NCBI GenBank assembly: GCA_900111435.1
Contig: FOIY01000001.1
Coordinates: forward strand, 310,001-374,000
Direction: 5' to 3'
Source of the DNA: Ruminococcaceae bacterium KH2T8
GTDB lineage: Bacteria; Bacillota; Clostridia; Saccharofermentanales; Saccharofermentanaceae
Length of the DNA: 64,000 nt
The notes below the pieces were generated by a model that had not been told where the DNA came from, ran no database searches, and saw only the letters and a program-made list of their open reading frames with translations. The translations under genes and the position numbers were made by a program. Of this stretch, positions 37,375 through 46,627 are shown piece by piece (position 1 is the stretch's first letter; every line of letters begins with the position of its first letter).

Positions 37375-38085
37375 TCAATCAGTCTCGATATATGACCATT
37401 CGAAGTTATACTCAACATTCGAATATGCCGATATCTGATCGACATATGCTTCGATGAGCTCGACTGCCCTGGTCTCTGCCCTGAGCATAAGACCGCTGTC
37501 GTTACTCAGCTCTTCCCTGGTCTCGAGATTAGCATCGCTGACGGCGGAAGTAAGATCTGCTGCCGTTATATTATTCGGGTTGATGCCCCAGCTGGAATCA
37601 CTTTCCACGACTATCGAATCAAAACTGTAGGAATCGGAATCGATACTGGGATTACCGATTATCGACGCATGCGGTATCTGAACATAGACGGTATCGTTCG
37701 TTATGGTTATCGTCACCTGGCTCATGTCGATACCTACTCTAGCCGAGCCGCTGTACTCGAACCAGAATCTCCTGGGCTGTTGACCCGTACCCGAAAGGCC
37801 TGAAGCTACAGGCTTTTCTGCCTTGGCTACATTATGGAAATAAACTTCGAGAGTCGCGAGCTGACAGATATTCCTGATCTGGATCTCCTGAGGCTGCATC
37901 GCCAGCCACTCTTCGGCCGTAAACTGAGGATCTTCAGACTCAGCTACGGATACCTCCACCTGAACGAGCTCAGATGGCTTTGACTCATCACCGGATCTGT
38001 CGTGGTGATGCTTCTTGCCGCAAGAACAGATCGATGCGGTAAGTAAGGTCATTATCATTACTGTTGCGATTATTTTCTTCTTCAT
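37375..38085 (-). CDS. DUF4230 lipoprotein
   Basis: 236 residues from MKKK at 38085, with GGAAGAG nine bases upstream; an ATG two codons earlier overlaps the previous stop as TGATG and is also possible. Signal TVMIMTLLTASICSC, lipid-bound Cys, then a His/Asp stretch (KKHHHDRSGD) and a domain resembling the neighbouring protein and DUF4230. Probably on the outer face of the membrane. Function unknown. Confidence 0.8.
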   Translation of the reverse strand: MKKKIIATVMIMTLLTASICSCGKKHHHDRSGDESKPSELVQVEVSVAESEDPQFTAEEWLAMQPQEIQIRNICQLATLEVYFHNVAKAEKPVASGLSGTGQQPRRFWFEYSGSARVGIDMSQVTITITNDTVYVQIPHASIIGNPSIDSDSYSFDSIVVESDSSWGINPNNITAADLTSAVSDANLETREELSNDSGLMLRAETRAVELIEAYVDQISAYSNVEYNFEWSYIETD

Positions 38086-38090
38086 AGTCA

Positions 38091-38813
38091 TCAGCTCTTC
38101 CATACGACTACAAGCTGATAATCGGGATAGAACTGCTCGACGAGCGGCTCTGTAAGAGCAGTGATCTCAGCTTCAGTATTCTCTCTGGCGCTTGCATACA
38201 TATTCTCGTCATTCTGGACCTTGTTATAAAGATCTTCTTCACAGAGCGACTGAGCGTGAATAGCAGCATCCGCCTCGTTATAGTATTCGTCAACGAAGAT
38301 ATAATCCAAACTTCCGGCATCCACCGTTGAGCTCAATATCTCAACTTCAGGAAGCATAACGGTAATGACCTTATCGTCTTCACTTCCGTAATCGACCGTA
38401 ACATCTTCGAAATTGATGCCGAGCTGAACCGTAGCCTCGTATGCAATGTAGTAGACAGGCTCGTCATTTACGCAGGCTCTGCATATCGCATTATATCTGT
38501 ACTCGAGTGTCTGAAGCTCGCCTATGGCGATCAGGTCCTCGATCCTGGTCTCTCTTCCCGTAAGCTCGGCTTCGGCTTCGGTTCCGACTATCGAATCGAC
38601 ACCTTCATCGATCTTAGATACTATCTTCTCGCTGTCGACATCGATGCTGCTCTTATCTTCACGGAACTCCTTGATCTTATCGAGTCCGCCGCCAAGAATG
38701 AAAACAACAGGCGTCGCAAGGATCAGCAATATAAGGACCAATACTACGACCGCTCCCTTATGGCTGTTGTTTCTCTGCATCATCTTGATGAATTCTCTGG
38801 TAAATCTGTCCAT
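38091..38813 (-). CDS. DUF4230 membrane protein
   Basis: 240 residues: basic N terminus, one membrane helix (GAVVVLVLILLILATPVVFIL), then a DUF4230-like domain with LQTLEYRYNAIC and VTVMLPEVEILSS. GGAGGG lies before the ATG. It is coupled to the related lipoprotein gene downstream; the two look like an old duplication with different anchors. Confidence 0.82.
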   Translation of the reverse strand: MDRFTREFIKMMQRNNSHKGAVVVLVLILLILATPVVFILGGGLDKIKEFREDKSSIDVDSEKIVSKIDEGVDSIVGTEAEAELTGRETRIEDLIAIGELQTLEYRYNAICRACVNDEPVYYIAYEATVQLGINFEDVTVDYGSEDDKVITVMLPEVEILSSTVDAGSLDYIFVDEYYNEADAAIHAQSLCEEDLYNKVQNDENMYASARENTEAEITALTEPLVEQFYPDYQLVVVWKS

Positions 38814-38877
38814 TATCCCTCCGCGCTCCTAACGCTATTTTACAATAAACGGAATACCATTACCACAAACCGTGTTC

Positions 38878-40107
38878 TCAGCCCTTGGCAAATTCCAGGA
38901 CTATCCCAACAAGAAGCTCAGCTATCTTATCCATCGATTCGACACTGATATACTCATATACGCCATGGAAATTATGCCCGCCCGCACAGATATTAGGACA
39001 CGGCAGTCCTTTAAACGACAGCATCGCGCCGTCAGTACCGCCTCTTACGGGAACATCTATCGGCTCTATCCCAATATTCTTCATCGTTCTCTTACATGTA
39101 TCGACGATGAACATGTTATCAGGAGCAATCTTCTCCAACATGTTGTAATACGTATCGGAGATATCCGCTGTGATCTCACAACCCGGATGAAGTGCCGCGA
39201 TATCTTCACAGATCTTCCTGATACGGGATTTCTTCTCCTCAAACTTCTCCTTATCGTGATCCCTGATAATATACTTCATGACCGTCTCGGAGACATCTCC
39301 GCTCATATTGCACAGATGGAAGAATCCTTCCCTGTCACACGTTGTCTCGGGTCTCTCGTTATCAGGCAGTGAGCTGTCGATCTCAAGGGCGATCCTCTGG
39401 GAATTGATCATCTTATCCTTCGCTTCGCCGGGGTGAACATTACATCCTTTGACCGTGATATTTGCCGATGCCGCATTAAAGTTCTCATAAGAGATCTCGC
39501 CCAATATACCGCCGTCTACGGTGTAGGCCAGATCGGCACCAAACCTCTCTATATCAAAGAACTCGGTACCTTCTCCTATCTCCTCATCAGGCGTAAAGGC
39601 GATGCGGATGTCACCATGCTCGATATCGGGACTCTCGATAAAGTGATCGATCATTGCCATGATTTCTGCGATACCGGCCTTATCATCTGCGCCGAGCAAC
39701 GTCTCTCCGTCAGTCGTGATAAGAGTCTGACCCTTATAGAGCAACAGCTCAGGGAATACAGAAGGACTTAATACCTTGCCATTCTTAAGTTCGATATCAT
39801 CACCGTCGTAATCAAATACGAACTGCGGTCTCACATCCTTACCCGATGCCTCGGGAGATGTATCCATATGCGATATGAATCCCACTGCAGGGATATCCTT
39901 CGACGTGTTGCTCTTAAGAACCGCATAGATATAGCAATGCTCTTCGTCAAAATAGAGATCGTCTCTTGAGATCCCCATCTTCAGAAGATCCGTTACGATC
40001 ATCTTCGCGAGATCAAACTGACCCTCAGTACTTGGGTGTTTACCGCTCGTCTCGGAAGATGCCGTATCGACTGAAATATATCTTAAGAACCTTTCGATCG
40101 TATTCAT
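38878..40107 (-). CDS. pepT: Peptidase T (tripeptide aminopeptidase)
   Basis: 409 residues of the M20 family, which removes the N-terminal residue of tripeptides in the cytosol. Dinuclear zinc site residues are visible: FISHMDTSPEA, LLGADDKAGIAEIM, FTPDEEIGEG with the catalytic Glu, YTVDGG, and the last His in CAGGHNFHG. Length is that of the family. It begins one base after the PSPFKP-repeat gene. Confidence 0.96.
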   Translation of the reverse strand: MNTIERFLRYISVDTASSETSGKHPSTEGQFDLAKMIVTDLLKMGISRDDLYFDEEHCYIYAVLKSNTSKDIPAVGFISHMDTSPEASGKDVRPQFVFDYDGDDIELKNGKVLSPSVFPELLLYKGQTLITTDGETLLGADDKAGIAEIMAMIDHFIESPDIEHGDIRIAFTPDEEIGEGTEFFDIERFGADLAYTVDGGILGEISYENFNAASANITVKGCNVHPGEAKDKMINSQRIALEIDSSLPDNERPETTCDREGFFHLCNMSGDVSETVMKYIIRDHDKEKFEEKKSRIRKICEDIAALHPGCEITADISDTYYNMLEKIAPDNMFIVDTCKRTMKNIGIEPIDVPVRGGTDGAMLSFKGLPCPNICAGGHNFHGVYEYISVESMDKIAELLVGIVLEFAKG

Positions 40108-40108
40108 C

Positions 40109-42319
40109 TTATCTCAGCGGCTTAAAAGGGCTGGGAGCCGATTCATCCAACGGAGGCAGATCATCAAGATCAGAGAAATTGATAGGCTTGAAAGGACTAT
40201 ACTCGTGGGGATCAGCTGCCGGCGCAGGTCCGGGAGCAGGAATATCTTCTAATGAAGCTTCGGGCTCGACCGGTGCGAAAGGAGCACTATTCTGCTCGGG
40301 CTCTGCATCGGGGACTGCATTTGCGATCGGCTTAAAAGGACTCGGCTCAGCTTCTACAGGCTGTGCACCGACTCCAAAACCGGGAACTGCATTACCGGCA
40401 GGCTTGAATGGGCTCGCCTCAGCGGGCTCAGGATCTGCTGCGCTGTTTGACTGTGCCGTATTACCGATAGGCTTGAACGGGCTGGGTTCTGCTGCTTCAG
40501 GTTGTGCGCCGACACCGAATCCGGGAACGGCATTACCTGTCGGCTTGAATGGGCTTGATGAAGGCTCTTCAGCTGCTTCGGGAGCCGTTTTCGCGCCACC
40601 CATGGGCTTAAAAGGACTGGGCTCGGACGAACCGAGTGCAGAGGAACTGTGCTTAGTAGGATAGTAACTGTTAGTACTCTCAGATCTCTGAGGTAACTTT
40701 GACTCGGAAGAACCGGATGAGAGAGATGAACCTGATCCCAAGAGCGACTCAGATGCTCCGGACGATCCGGACTGAAGTCCGCCGGACAGTGATCCTTCAT
40801 CTGAACCTAATGATCCGAAAGAACCGAGATGCTCGGACTCGGATACTCTTCCCGATAATCCTTCTGTTGCTCCGATATTACCTGTGGGCTTAAGAAGTCC
40901 CGTACCGATAGCGCCGTGAGGCTGAGGTTCTGACTTCTTTGCAGCTCCCTTTGATCCATTGGGCTTAAAGAGTCCCGGAGCAGGTGCGCCCTGTGAAGAT
41001 GCTGCTGCCTTGAAGGGATTATTGCTTTCATCATCAGAAGGATACTCGACGGCTGTTTCCTTGATAGCCTTGAACGGGCTGGGAGCCTCCTCTTCCTTTA
41101 CTTCATCGGCGGGATTTACCGCTAACGGCTTAAAAGGACTGGGCTCAGAATGCTCATCTGCTACGGCATTATTGCCTCCGCCTACGGGCTTAAAGAGTCC
41201 CGGAGCAGGTGCATTGGATGCAGCAGCGGCCTTGAAAGGATTATTCGAAGGCTCTTCTTCCACTGCAGGCTTTGCCGCCTTAAACGGACTCGGTGCCGTA
41301 TCCTCCTTAGCAATCTCCGCCGCACTCGGTGCGATCGGCTTGAAGGGACTGGGCTCAGCGGGCTCGTCAGGTGTTGCTGCCGCTGAAGGCTTGTTGGAAC
41401 CGAGAGGCTTGAAAGGACTCGGCTCGCCGTTATCCTGGGCTACAGGGCCCGTATTTGCGATCCTATGATAACGGTTAGGGTTATCAGATCTTTGAGGTAA
41501 TTTCTCCTCCGAATCATCCGTATCAGAAGACAGACCCGCGTCACGGCTCTCTTTCTCCTGAACCGTTCTGACGTCAGCTTCCGACAGTCCGATCGATCTC
41601 AGGAATTCGGGATCCATCGGCTCTACCGGTATATCGGATCTCTCGGGCTCTGCCTTAGCTACCGGTGCAGCCTTTGTTGCTACGGGCTGGTCATTTGCTC
41701 TGAGGCTTCTTTCCTCTTCGAGATCCTTATCGGAGATCTTACGTCTGCGATAGTAATATTCATTGTCCTTATCGGATATCTCTCTGCTCTCCTTGCAGGG
41801 ATTTCCGCCTGCGATAACGTTAGCGGGGATATCCTTTGAGACTACGCTTCCGGGTTCGATAACACTGTTCTCGCCGATAGTTACGCCGGGAAATACAGTT
41901 ACGTTCGCACCGATCAATACATTATCCTTGATCGTTACGGGATCGGCATACTTATACTCTCTCATGTCGGGACGTACGGGACGACCTGATGTGATGACAG
42001 TAACAGCGGGACCGATGATGACATTCTTTCCAATTGTGATCATGCCGTCATCGATGAAGTTACAGTTAAGATCGATACATGTACCTTCGCCGACGAGGAT
42101 ATGCTTGCCGTAACGGAAATAGATCGGCGGCTCTATATCTGCAGCTCCGCTCTTTTCATGGAGCATCTCGTTCTGGATCTTCCTGCGTTCTGCTATATTG
42201 TCAGGAGTCGTATTATTAAATGCGATCATCTTGCGCTTAGCTTCGTCACGCTCCTGCGGCATACCTTCACACATATCCGTAAACAGTTTACCGCCCTTGA
42301 TTCTTTCGTGCATATTCAT
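40109..42319 (-). CDS. Hexapeptide acetyltransferase-fold protein with a long PSPFKP-repeat tail
   Basis: 736 residues. Residues 1-190 match maltose/galactoside O-acetyltransferases: the N-terminal helical part (MHERIKGGKLFTDMCEG), left-handed beta-helix (VTIKDNVLIGANVTVFPGVT) and end AGGNPCKESREISDKD. The catalytic His (His115 in E. coli LacA) is Arg here (SGRPV, codon at 41981-41983, residue 113). From about 200 on the protein is low-complexity: 18 copies of a PSPFKP/NPFKAA/PGLFKP motif, two KLPQRS segments, and a Ser/Gly-rich block. No signal peptide or membrane segment. Family members are about 185-200 residues, so the tail is highly unusual. It precedes pepT in an operon. Confidence 0.85.
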   Translation of the reverse strand: MNMHERIKGGKLFTDMCEGMPQERDEAKRKMIAFNNTTPDNIAERRKIQNEMLHEKSGAADIEPPIYFRYGKHILVGEGTCIDLNCNFIDDGMITIGKNVIIGPAVTVITSGRPVRPDMREYKYADPVTIKDNVLIGANVTVFPGVTIGENSVIEPGSVVSKDIPANVIAGGNPCKESREISDKDNEYYYRRRKISDKDLEEERSLRANDQPVATKAAPVAKAEPERSDIPVEPMDPEFLRSIGLSEADVRTVQEKESRDAGLSSDTDDSEEKLPQRSDNPNRYHRIANTGPVAQDNGEPSPFKPLGSNKPSAAATPDEPAEPSPFKPIAPSAAEIAKEDTAPSPFKAAKPAVEEEPSNNPFKAAAASNAPAPGLFKPVGGGNNAVADEHSEPSPFKPLAVNPADEVKEEEAPSPFKAIKETAVEYPSDDESNNPFKAAASSQGAPAPGLFKPNGSKGAAKKSEPQPHGAIGTGLLKPTGNIGATEGLSGRVSESEHLGSFGSLGSDEGSLSGGLQSGSSGASESLLGSGSSLSSGSSESKLPQRSESTNSYYPTKHSSSALGSSEPSPFKPMGGAKTAPEAAEEPSSSPFKPTGNAVPGFGVGAQPEAAEPSPFKPIGNTAQSNSAADPEPAEASPFKPAGNAVPGFGVGAQPVEAEPSPFKPIANAVPDAEPEQNSAPFAPVEPEASLEDIPAPGPAPAADPHEYSPFKPINFSDLDDLPPLDESAPSPFKPLR
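40120..41430 (-). repeat. PSPFKP-type repeat region
   Basis: In-frame repeats coding for about 18 copies of (E/A)PSPFKP(L/I) and variants SNNPFKAAA and APGLFKP. The order PSPFKP, PSPFKA, SNNPFKAAA, APGLFKP occurs twice, and NAVPGFGVGAQP followed by PSPFKPI occurs twice, which shows block duplication. The last copy ends the protein. Confidence 0.9.
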
Positions 42320-42399
42320 AGGTGCTTGGTTCTCCCTCTGTCAGCAAGTATTATCGATTCAGAAAATTTTACAGACTAAGTTTTCTCTTAATCTGTTAC

Positions 42400-42408
42400 A
42401 TTATACCA
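42400..42408 (-). promoter_or_regulatory. Extended -10 promoter of the repeat-protein/pepT operon
   Basis: TGGTATAAT on the minus strand, 81 bases before the ATG at 42319. No clear -35 box. Confidence 0.55.
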
Positions 42409-42473
42409 TTCTCTGCCGAAAAGATTTCGCAAAACTAAAATAATATTGCTGATTATCAGAAAGAATACAGATA

Positions 42474-42731
42474 TCAGCCCGCTTTCATCTCCACGAACCA
42501 TCTGTAATTCTCTTCGTAAAAGAGATAGCACTGCCTGCCGCAGATACTGCATGTATACCTGATCCCGCAGCCGCCTGCCCTGGTAGATGCAGCACGCCTT
42601 ATCTCCGTCACTTTGTCTATCGTATATTTCATTCCGTTGTCCAAGATTATGCGTCTGGGCATCAGCTGTCCCGAGGAAGTGAAATCTGCAGTGACATCAA
42701 CATATGTCTTTATCCTTCTGTCATCATCCAT
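42474..42731 (-). CDS. Small cysteine-containing protein downstream of dinB
   Basis: 85 residues from ATG at 42731, five bases after GGAGG; a TTG frame 12 bases earlier would use the ribosome site as its start. A CSICGRQC motif and an earlier Cys suggest a zinc-binding knuckle. It follows the polymerase gene by 14 bases and is likely co-transcribed with it. No family recognised; a role in repair is only suggested by position. Confidence 0.7.
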   Translation of the reverse strand: MDDDRRIKTYVDVTADFTSSGQLMPRRIILDNGMKYTIDKVTEIRRAASTRAGGCGIRYTCSICGRQCYLFYEENYRWFVEMKAG

Positions 42732-42745
42732 ATACTCCTCCAAGA

Positions 42746-44020
42746 TCAGATGCGCTCCTCGGCGCCCGACCTGTTTCCGTCAACAAAATATCCTTTCGGA
42801 TGAACTATATGATCATCCTTCGCATTTACGTTCGAAAGCTCCCGGTCAAGATACATCAATCCCCGCTGGACACATTTAAATCCGAATCTGTCACGTAGCT
42901 CGTCGATCGCTATATCGATCTGATGATACCGGTCGCGCCTGCCCTGATCGATGAACATCTCGAGCTGCATCGGAGCATCCGCCTCGATAAGATCACAGCC
43001 GCGAACTCCTACGCTCCTTATGGGCTTCTTCCAGTCATAATTTTCGCGGAAGAGCTTCATCGCATATTCCGCTATCTCGCCCGTAAGATCGGTAGCACGA
43101 TCGGTCTTACACTGTCTCGAGAAGTGATAGAGTTCATTATCCCTGATCGTAAGCTCGACCGTATTACACTTAAAGCCGTGCTTTCGAAGCCTGGCCGATA
43201 CGCTCTCTGCCAGGACATATACGGTTATCTTGACGTCCTCTTCGGTCAGCAGGTCACGGGGAGTCGTGGTACTGTTGCCGATGCTCTTTATTATCCGCTC
43301 ATGAGATTCGTTATTTACCGGAGTCTGATCCTCACCGCGTGCGAAAGCAGATAATACGAGCCCCAGTTTACCGAGGAGCCTGTAGAGGAAATCGGGATCA
43401 GCCGCAGCCAGCTGACCTATATTCCTGATGCCGACCGAATGAAGTCTCCTGCATGTAGATCTGCCGACATAAAGAAGATCCTCCACGGGGCTTTCCCATA
43501 TGATCGTCTTATAGTTATCCCTGTCTATCACGGTCACGGCATCGGGCTTCTTGTAATCGGAACCGAACTTGGCAAATACCTTGTTCCAGCTGACACCTAT
43601 ACTTACGGTGATGCCGAGCTCCTCCTTCATCCTGCTCCTTATATCCTCGGCGATCGCCCTGCCGTCTCCTCCGAACTTATTACACTCGGTCACATCGAGC
43701 CACGACTCGTCTATTCCGAACGGCTCCTGACAATCCGTATAATCTGCGTAGATCTGCCTGGCCATCTTGGAATAACGAAGATAAAGATCCATCCTCGGCG
43801 GCACGAATACGATATCGGGACATACTTCCTTCGCCTGCCACAGAGCCATGCCGGTCTTGACCCCCGCCTTCTTGGCTATAAGATCCTTCGCAAGGACTAT
43901 GCCGTGTCTGGCTTCCGGGTCTCCTCCGACGGCCAGCGGCCTGCCTCGAAGCTCCGGCCTGTGCAGCAGCTCGATGCTCGCATAGCAGTTATTCATGTCC
44001 GAATGCAATATAGTCCTCAC
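42746..44020 (-). CDS. dinB: Y-family DNA polymerase (DinB/UmuC-like)
   Basis: 424 residues. Translesion polymerase with catalytic Asp in HSDMNNCYAS and the Asp-Glu pair in FGIDESWLDVT; the steric-gate position is Tyr. Two helix-hairpin-helix elements and the little-finger domain follow. The start is GTG with GGAGG six bases upstream. The DMNNCYA start is of the longer clostridial UmuC-like group. No LexA box was recognised upstream. Confidence 0.93.
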   Translation of the reverse strand: MRTILHSDMNNCYASIELLHRPELRGRPLAVGGDPEARHGIVLAKDLIAKKAGVKTGMALWQAKEVCPDIVFVPPRMDLYLRYSKMARQIYADYTDCQEPFGIDESWLDVTECNKFGGDGRAIAEDIRSRMKEELGITVSIGVSWNKVFAKFGSDYKKPDAVTVIDRDNYKTIIWESPVEDLLYVGRSTCRRLHSVGIRNIGQLAAADPDFLYRLLGKLGLVLSAFARGEDQTPVNNESHERIIKSIGNSTTTPRDLLTEEDVKITVYVLAESVSARLRKHGFKCNTVELTIRDNELYHFSRQCKTDRATDLTGEIAEYAMKLFRENYDWKKPIRSVGVRGCDLIEADAPMQLEMFIDQGRRDRYHQIDIAIDELRDRFGFKCVQRGLMYLDRELSNVNAKDDHIVHPKGYFVDGNRSGAEERI

Positions 44021-44111
44021 CTGATACCTCCGCTAAAATCAGAACAATCGTTCTTATTTTGAATAATATCACGCGCGGCGATGAGTTGCAATGACATTAA
44101 TGGGACACAAA

Positions 44112-44137
44112 GATACCGCCTCCGAAGAGACGGTATC
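44112..44137 (-). terminator. Terminator of the ABC/two-component operon
   Basis: On the minus strand GATACCGTCTC-TTCG-GAGGCGGTATC forms an 11-bp stem with one U-G wobble and a stable UUCG loop, followed by TTTGTGT. It lies 10 bases after the permease stop. Confidence 0.85.
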
Positions 44138-44146
44138 GATGATCAT

Positions 44147-46612
44147 TTATTCGTTTGTGCGAAGATCCTCTACGATGCTTCTTCCCTTTACCTTTCCGTA
44201 GATCACATTAGGTATAAAGGCTCCCAATGCTGCCAGTACCGGCAGAAGGATCAGGATCGGAACTACCGTGATGTGGGCAGTCGCCGCCGACCAGAAAAAG
44301 TCGAGCTTTAAGAATAGCATGTTTACCAGAACCGCAAACGGGATCGAGAACAGAACGGATATCAGTGCATAGAAGAGTCCTTCTGTCATGAGCATGTTCT
44401 TGAGCTGCTTTCCTGTCATGCCTACAGCCTTGAGAAGTGCAAGCTCTCTCTTCCTGGACAGTATGCCGGTGAAGATCGCATTGATAAAGTTAAGGACAGC
44501 TATAAGGCCTACTATGCCGCTTAAGAATCCTCCTATATATTTAACGGCACCCGTAAACTGCTCAAAATCCTTTCTGACGGTCTCCATGCTGTTATATTCA
44601 TAACGGCCGGGATCACTCTCGCAAAGTTCCTGAAGATAAGCTTCAGCCCTATCAGCCGCCTCGCTGCTGGAGGCATCTGCACAGTAGCACATGACTTCGT
44701 AGTTATCTTGAGTAATATCAGCGATCTGTTCAGCGGTCATGATGAGCTCGACTGAATTGCCTACGAATGTGTACTTGGGAGCATAGGAAGTGGGGAACTG
44801 ATCCATGACTGCACAGACCGTATATTCCCTGTCGACACCGACAACGATGTATTCGAGGTTACTGAAATCCATATTCTCGGGAACATCGTAAGGATTCTCG
44901 TAAATGGTGCCCGTAGCAGGATCCTTATAGTGAAATTCCTCTGCGAAGGTGATCGTTACCTTGTCCCCTACATTAAGTCCTGAAGCCTCAGTTACGACGA
45001 TATCGTTACTACCCTCTTCGTACATCGGATAGATATCACCTTCAACTATATCCACTTCATCCAGCAGTTCGCTGTCAACCCCTACTGCCAGCGCCGGATA
45101 ATCGATATCGGCATTTACGAACATCATATCGCCTAAAGTCGAATAGGCACAGCCGCAGTGATCGCTGTCGATATGAGATGCTATCTCGTCGATCTCTGAT
45201 GATGTCATGAATTCATTGTGTTCTCCCGTAAAGAAAGCAGGCGTAGATACGATGAAGTCCATAGAAGGTGCCGCACTCTGTATATATGAATTCATATCCA
45301 TGTTATCAACGAAGATACAGAGTGTATCGAAGAGCACCATAGCAAGCGAGATAGAGAGGACTACAAGAGCTGTACGTACCTTATTGCGTCCTAGATTGGC
45401 CATTGCCATCGAGCGGATGCCCGGATCCACCTTCTTTCTGTTCTTCATAGAAACCTTAACATCCGTATAGCGGAGAGCTTCTATGGGAGAGACACGTGAA
45501 GCCTTACGGCCGGGGATCGAACTTGAGACAAACACCGTGATCAGGGATATAGCTGCAGCCCCTAAGAACACAAAGATATTAAAGCCGCTGACTATCTCCA
45601 TATTCTTATATATGGTCTGAGCAAGTACCATGGGGAGCATGGATACTCCGATCAGATATCCCGCGATAAGTCCTGTGGGGATACCTATCAGACAAAGGAT
45701 AAGAGACTGCTTCCTGACTATCTTCCTTATCTGCTTTGTTGTGACACCGATGGTCTTAAGAAGACCGTAGTCCCTGACCTTATTAGCCACCGTGATCTGG
45801 AAGATGTTATAGATTATAAGAAATCCCGTAAAGAATATCAGGAGCATCAGCACTACTATGGCAGCATATCCTTCTTCTCCCAGCGGATCAGACTCAGATG
45901 CATATGCGGGATTTACGAAAACAGAAGAAATATTCACCCCGATCTCTTCCGCAAGACGATATGCTCTCGCCTCAGACGGAGTCTTTAGATCAAATAAGAC
46001 AGATGAGAACATCATGGGATCTTCGCCTATTGATGTAAATGTATCAGAAGCATAATCCTCTGATACGATGATGCATTTGGAATCATTGCCGCTGATGCCG
46101 CATATCGTAAATGTCTCACTCACTTCGCAGGAAGATGCAAGTCCTGATGTCTCGTAATCTATCGTGATCTCAGATCCGATATCACCGCCTCCGATGCTCG
46201 TCAGATAAGATCTGCTGACTACAACTTCATCCGAAGTCTCGGGAAGTCTTCCCGACTCAGGGGTAGAGAATGACATCTCGGCTGCCGTATCATCCAGCCA
46301 GGCGACGCGCTGCCTGTCATCGGTCATGCCCAGCATTATCATCCTGCCGACATTTGTAACATCGGGGACTTCCCGAAGCTTATCTGCAACATCGCTGCCT
46401 GCCGCTTCTACCGAAGCATACGATCTGTCACCGTACTCCTTGCACTGCTGCAGTTGTAAAGTACTTCTGAAAGAGAAGAATACGGTAAAGAGTGTCGTAA
46501 AGAGGACCGTCGTCAAAATGATCGCAAGGACCGCTATTATATTCTGCTTTTTTGATGCACGAAGTGATCTGAAGCTTAATTTCGATAAAGCTTTTCTGCT
46601 GTTTACTTTCAT
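44147..46612 (-). CDS. FtsX-type ABC transporter permease
   Basis: 821 residues. An N-terminal membrane helix, a large extracytoplasmic domain, four-helix FtsX cores near 260-380 (NKVRDYGLLKTIGVTTKQIR) and near 690-815 (SRKRELALLKAVGMTGKQLK). This is the MacB/LolC-like or BceB-like layout with two FtsX domains. GGGGTGA precedes the ATG. It follows its ATPase by 15 bases. Together with the sensor and regulator upstream it probably handles cell-envelope stress or peptides (inference). Confidence 0.9.
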   Translation of the reverse strand: MKVNSRKALSKLSFRSLRASKKQNIIAVLAIILTTVLFTTLFTVFFSFRSTLQLQQCKEYGDRSYASVEAAGSDVADKLREVPDVTNVGRMIMLGMTDDRQRVAWLDDTAAEMSFSTPESGRLPETSDEVVVSRSYLTSIGGGDIGSEITIDYETSGLASSCEVSETFTICGISGNDSKCIIVSEDYASDTFTSIGEDPMMFSSVLFDLKTPSEARAYRLAEEIGVNISSVFVNPAYASESDPLGEEGYAAIVVLMLLIFFTGFLIIYNIFQITVANKVRDYGLLKTIGVTTKQIRKIVRKQSLILCLIGIPTGLIAGYLIGVSMLPMVLAQTIYKNMEIVSGFNIFVFLGAAAISLITVFVSSSIPGRKASRVSPIEALRYTDVKVSMKNRKKVDPGIRSMAMANLGRNKVRTALVVLSISLAMVLFDTLCIFVDNMDMNSYIQSAAPSMDFIVSTPAFFTGEHNEFMTSSEIDEIASHIDSDHCGCAYSTLGDMMFVNADIDYPALAVGVDSELLDEVDIVEGDIYPMYEEGSNDIVVTEASGLNVGDKVTITFAEEFHYKDPATGTIYENPYDVPENMDFSNLEYIVVGVDREYTVCAVMDQFPTSYAPKYTFVGNSVELIMTAEQIADITQDNYEVMCYCADASSSEAADRAEAYLQELCESDPGRYEYNSMETVRKDFEQFTGAVKYIGGFLSGIVGLIAVLNFINAIFTGILSRKRELALLKAVGMTGKQLKNMLMTEGLFYALISVLFSIPFAVLVNMLFLKLDFFWSAATAHITVVPILILLPVLAALGAFIPNVIYGKVKGRSIVEDLRTNE

Positions 46613-46627
46613 ATGATCACCCCTTTA

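Noticed and set aside
40959-41468. Plus-strand Gly/Leu-rich repeat frame
   Set aside because: Antisense shadow of the PSPFKP repeats; no ribosome site.
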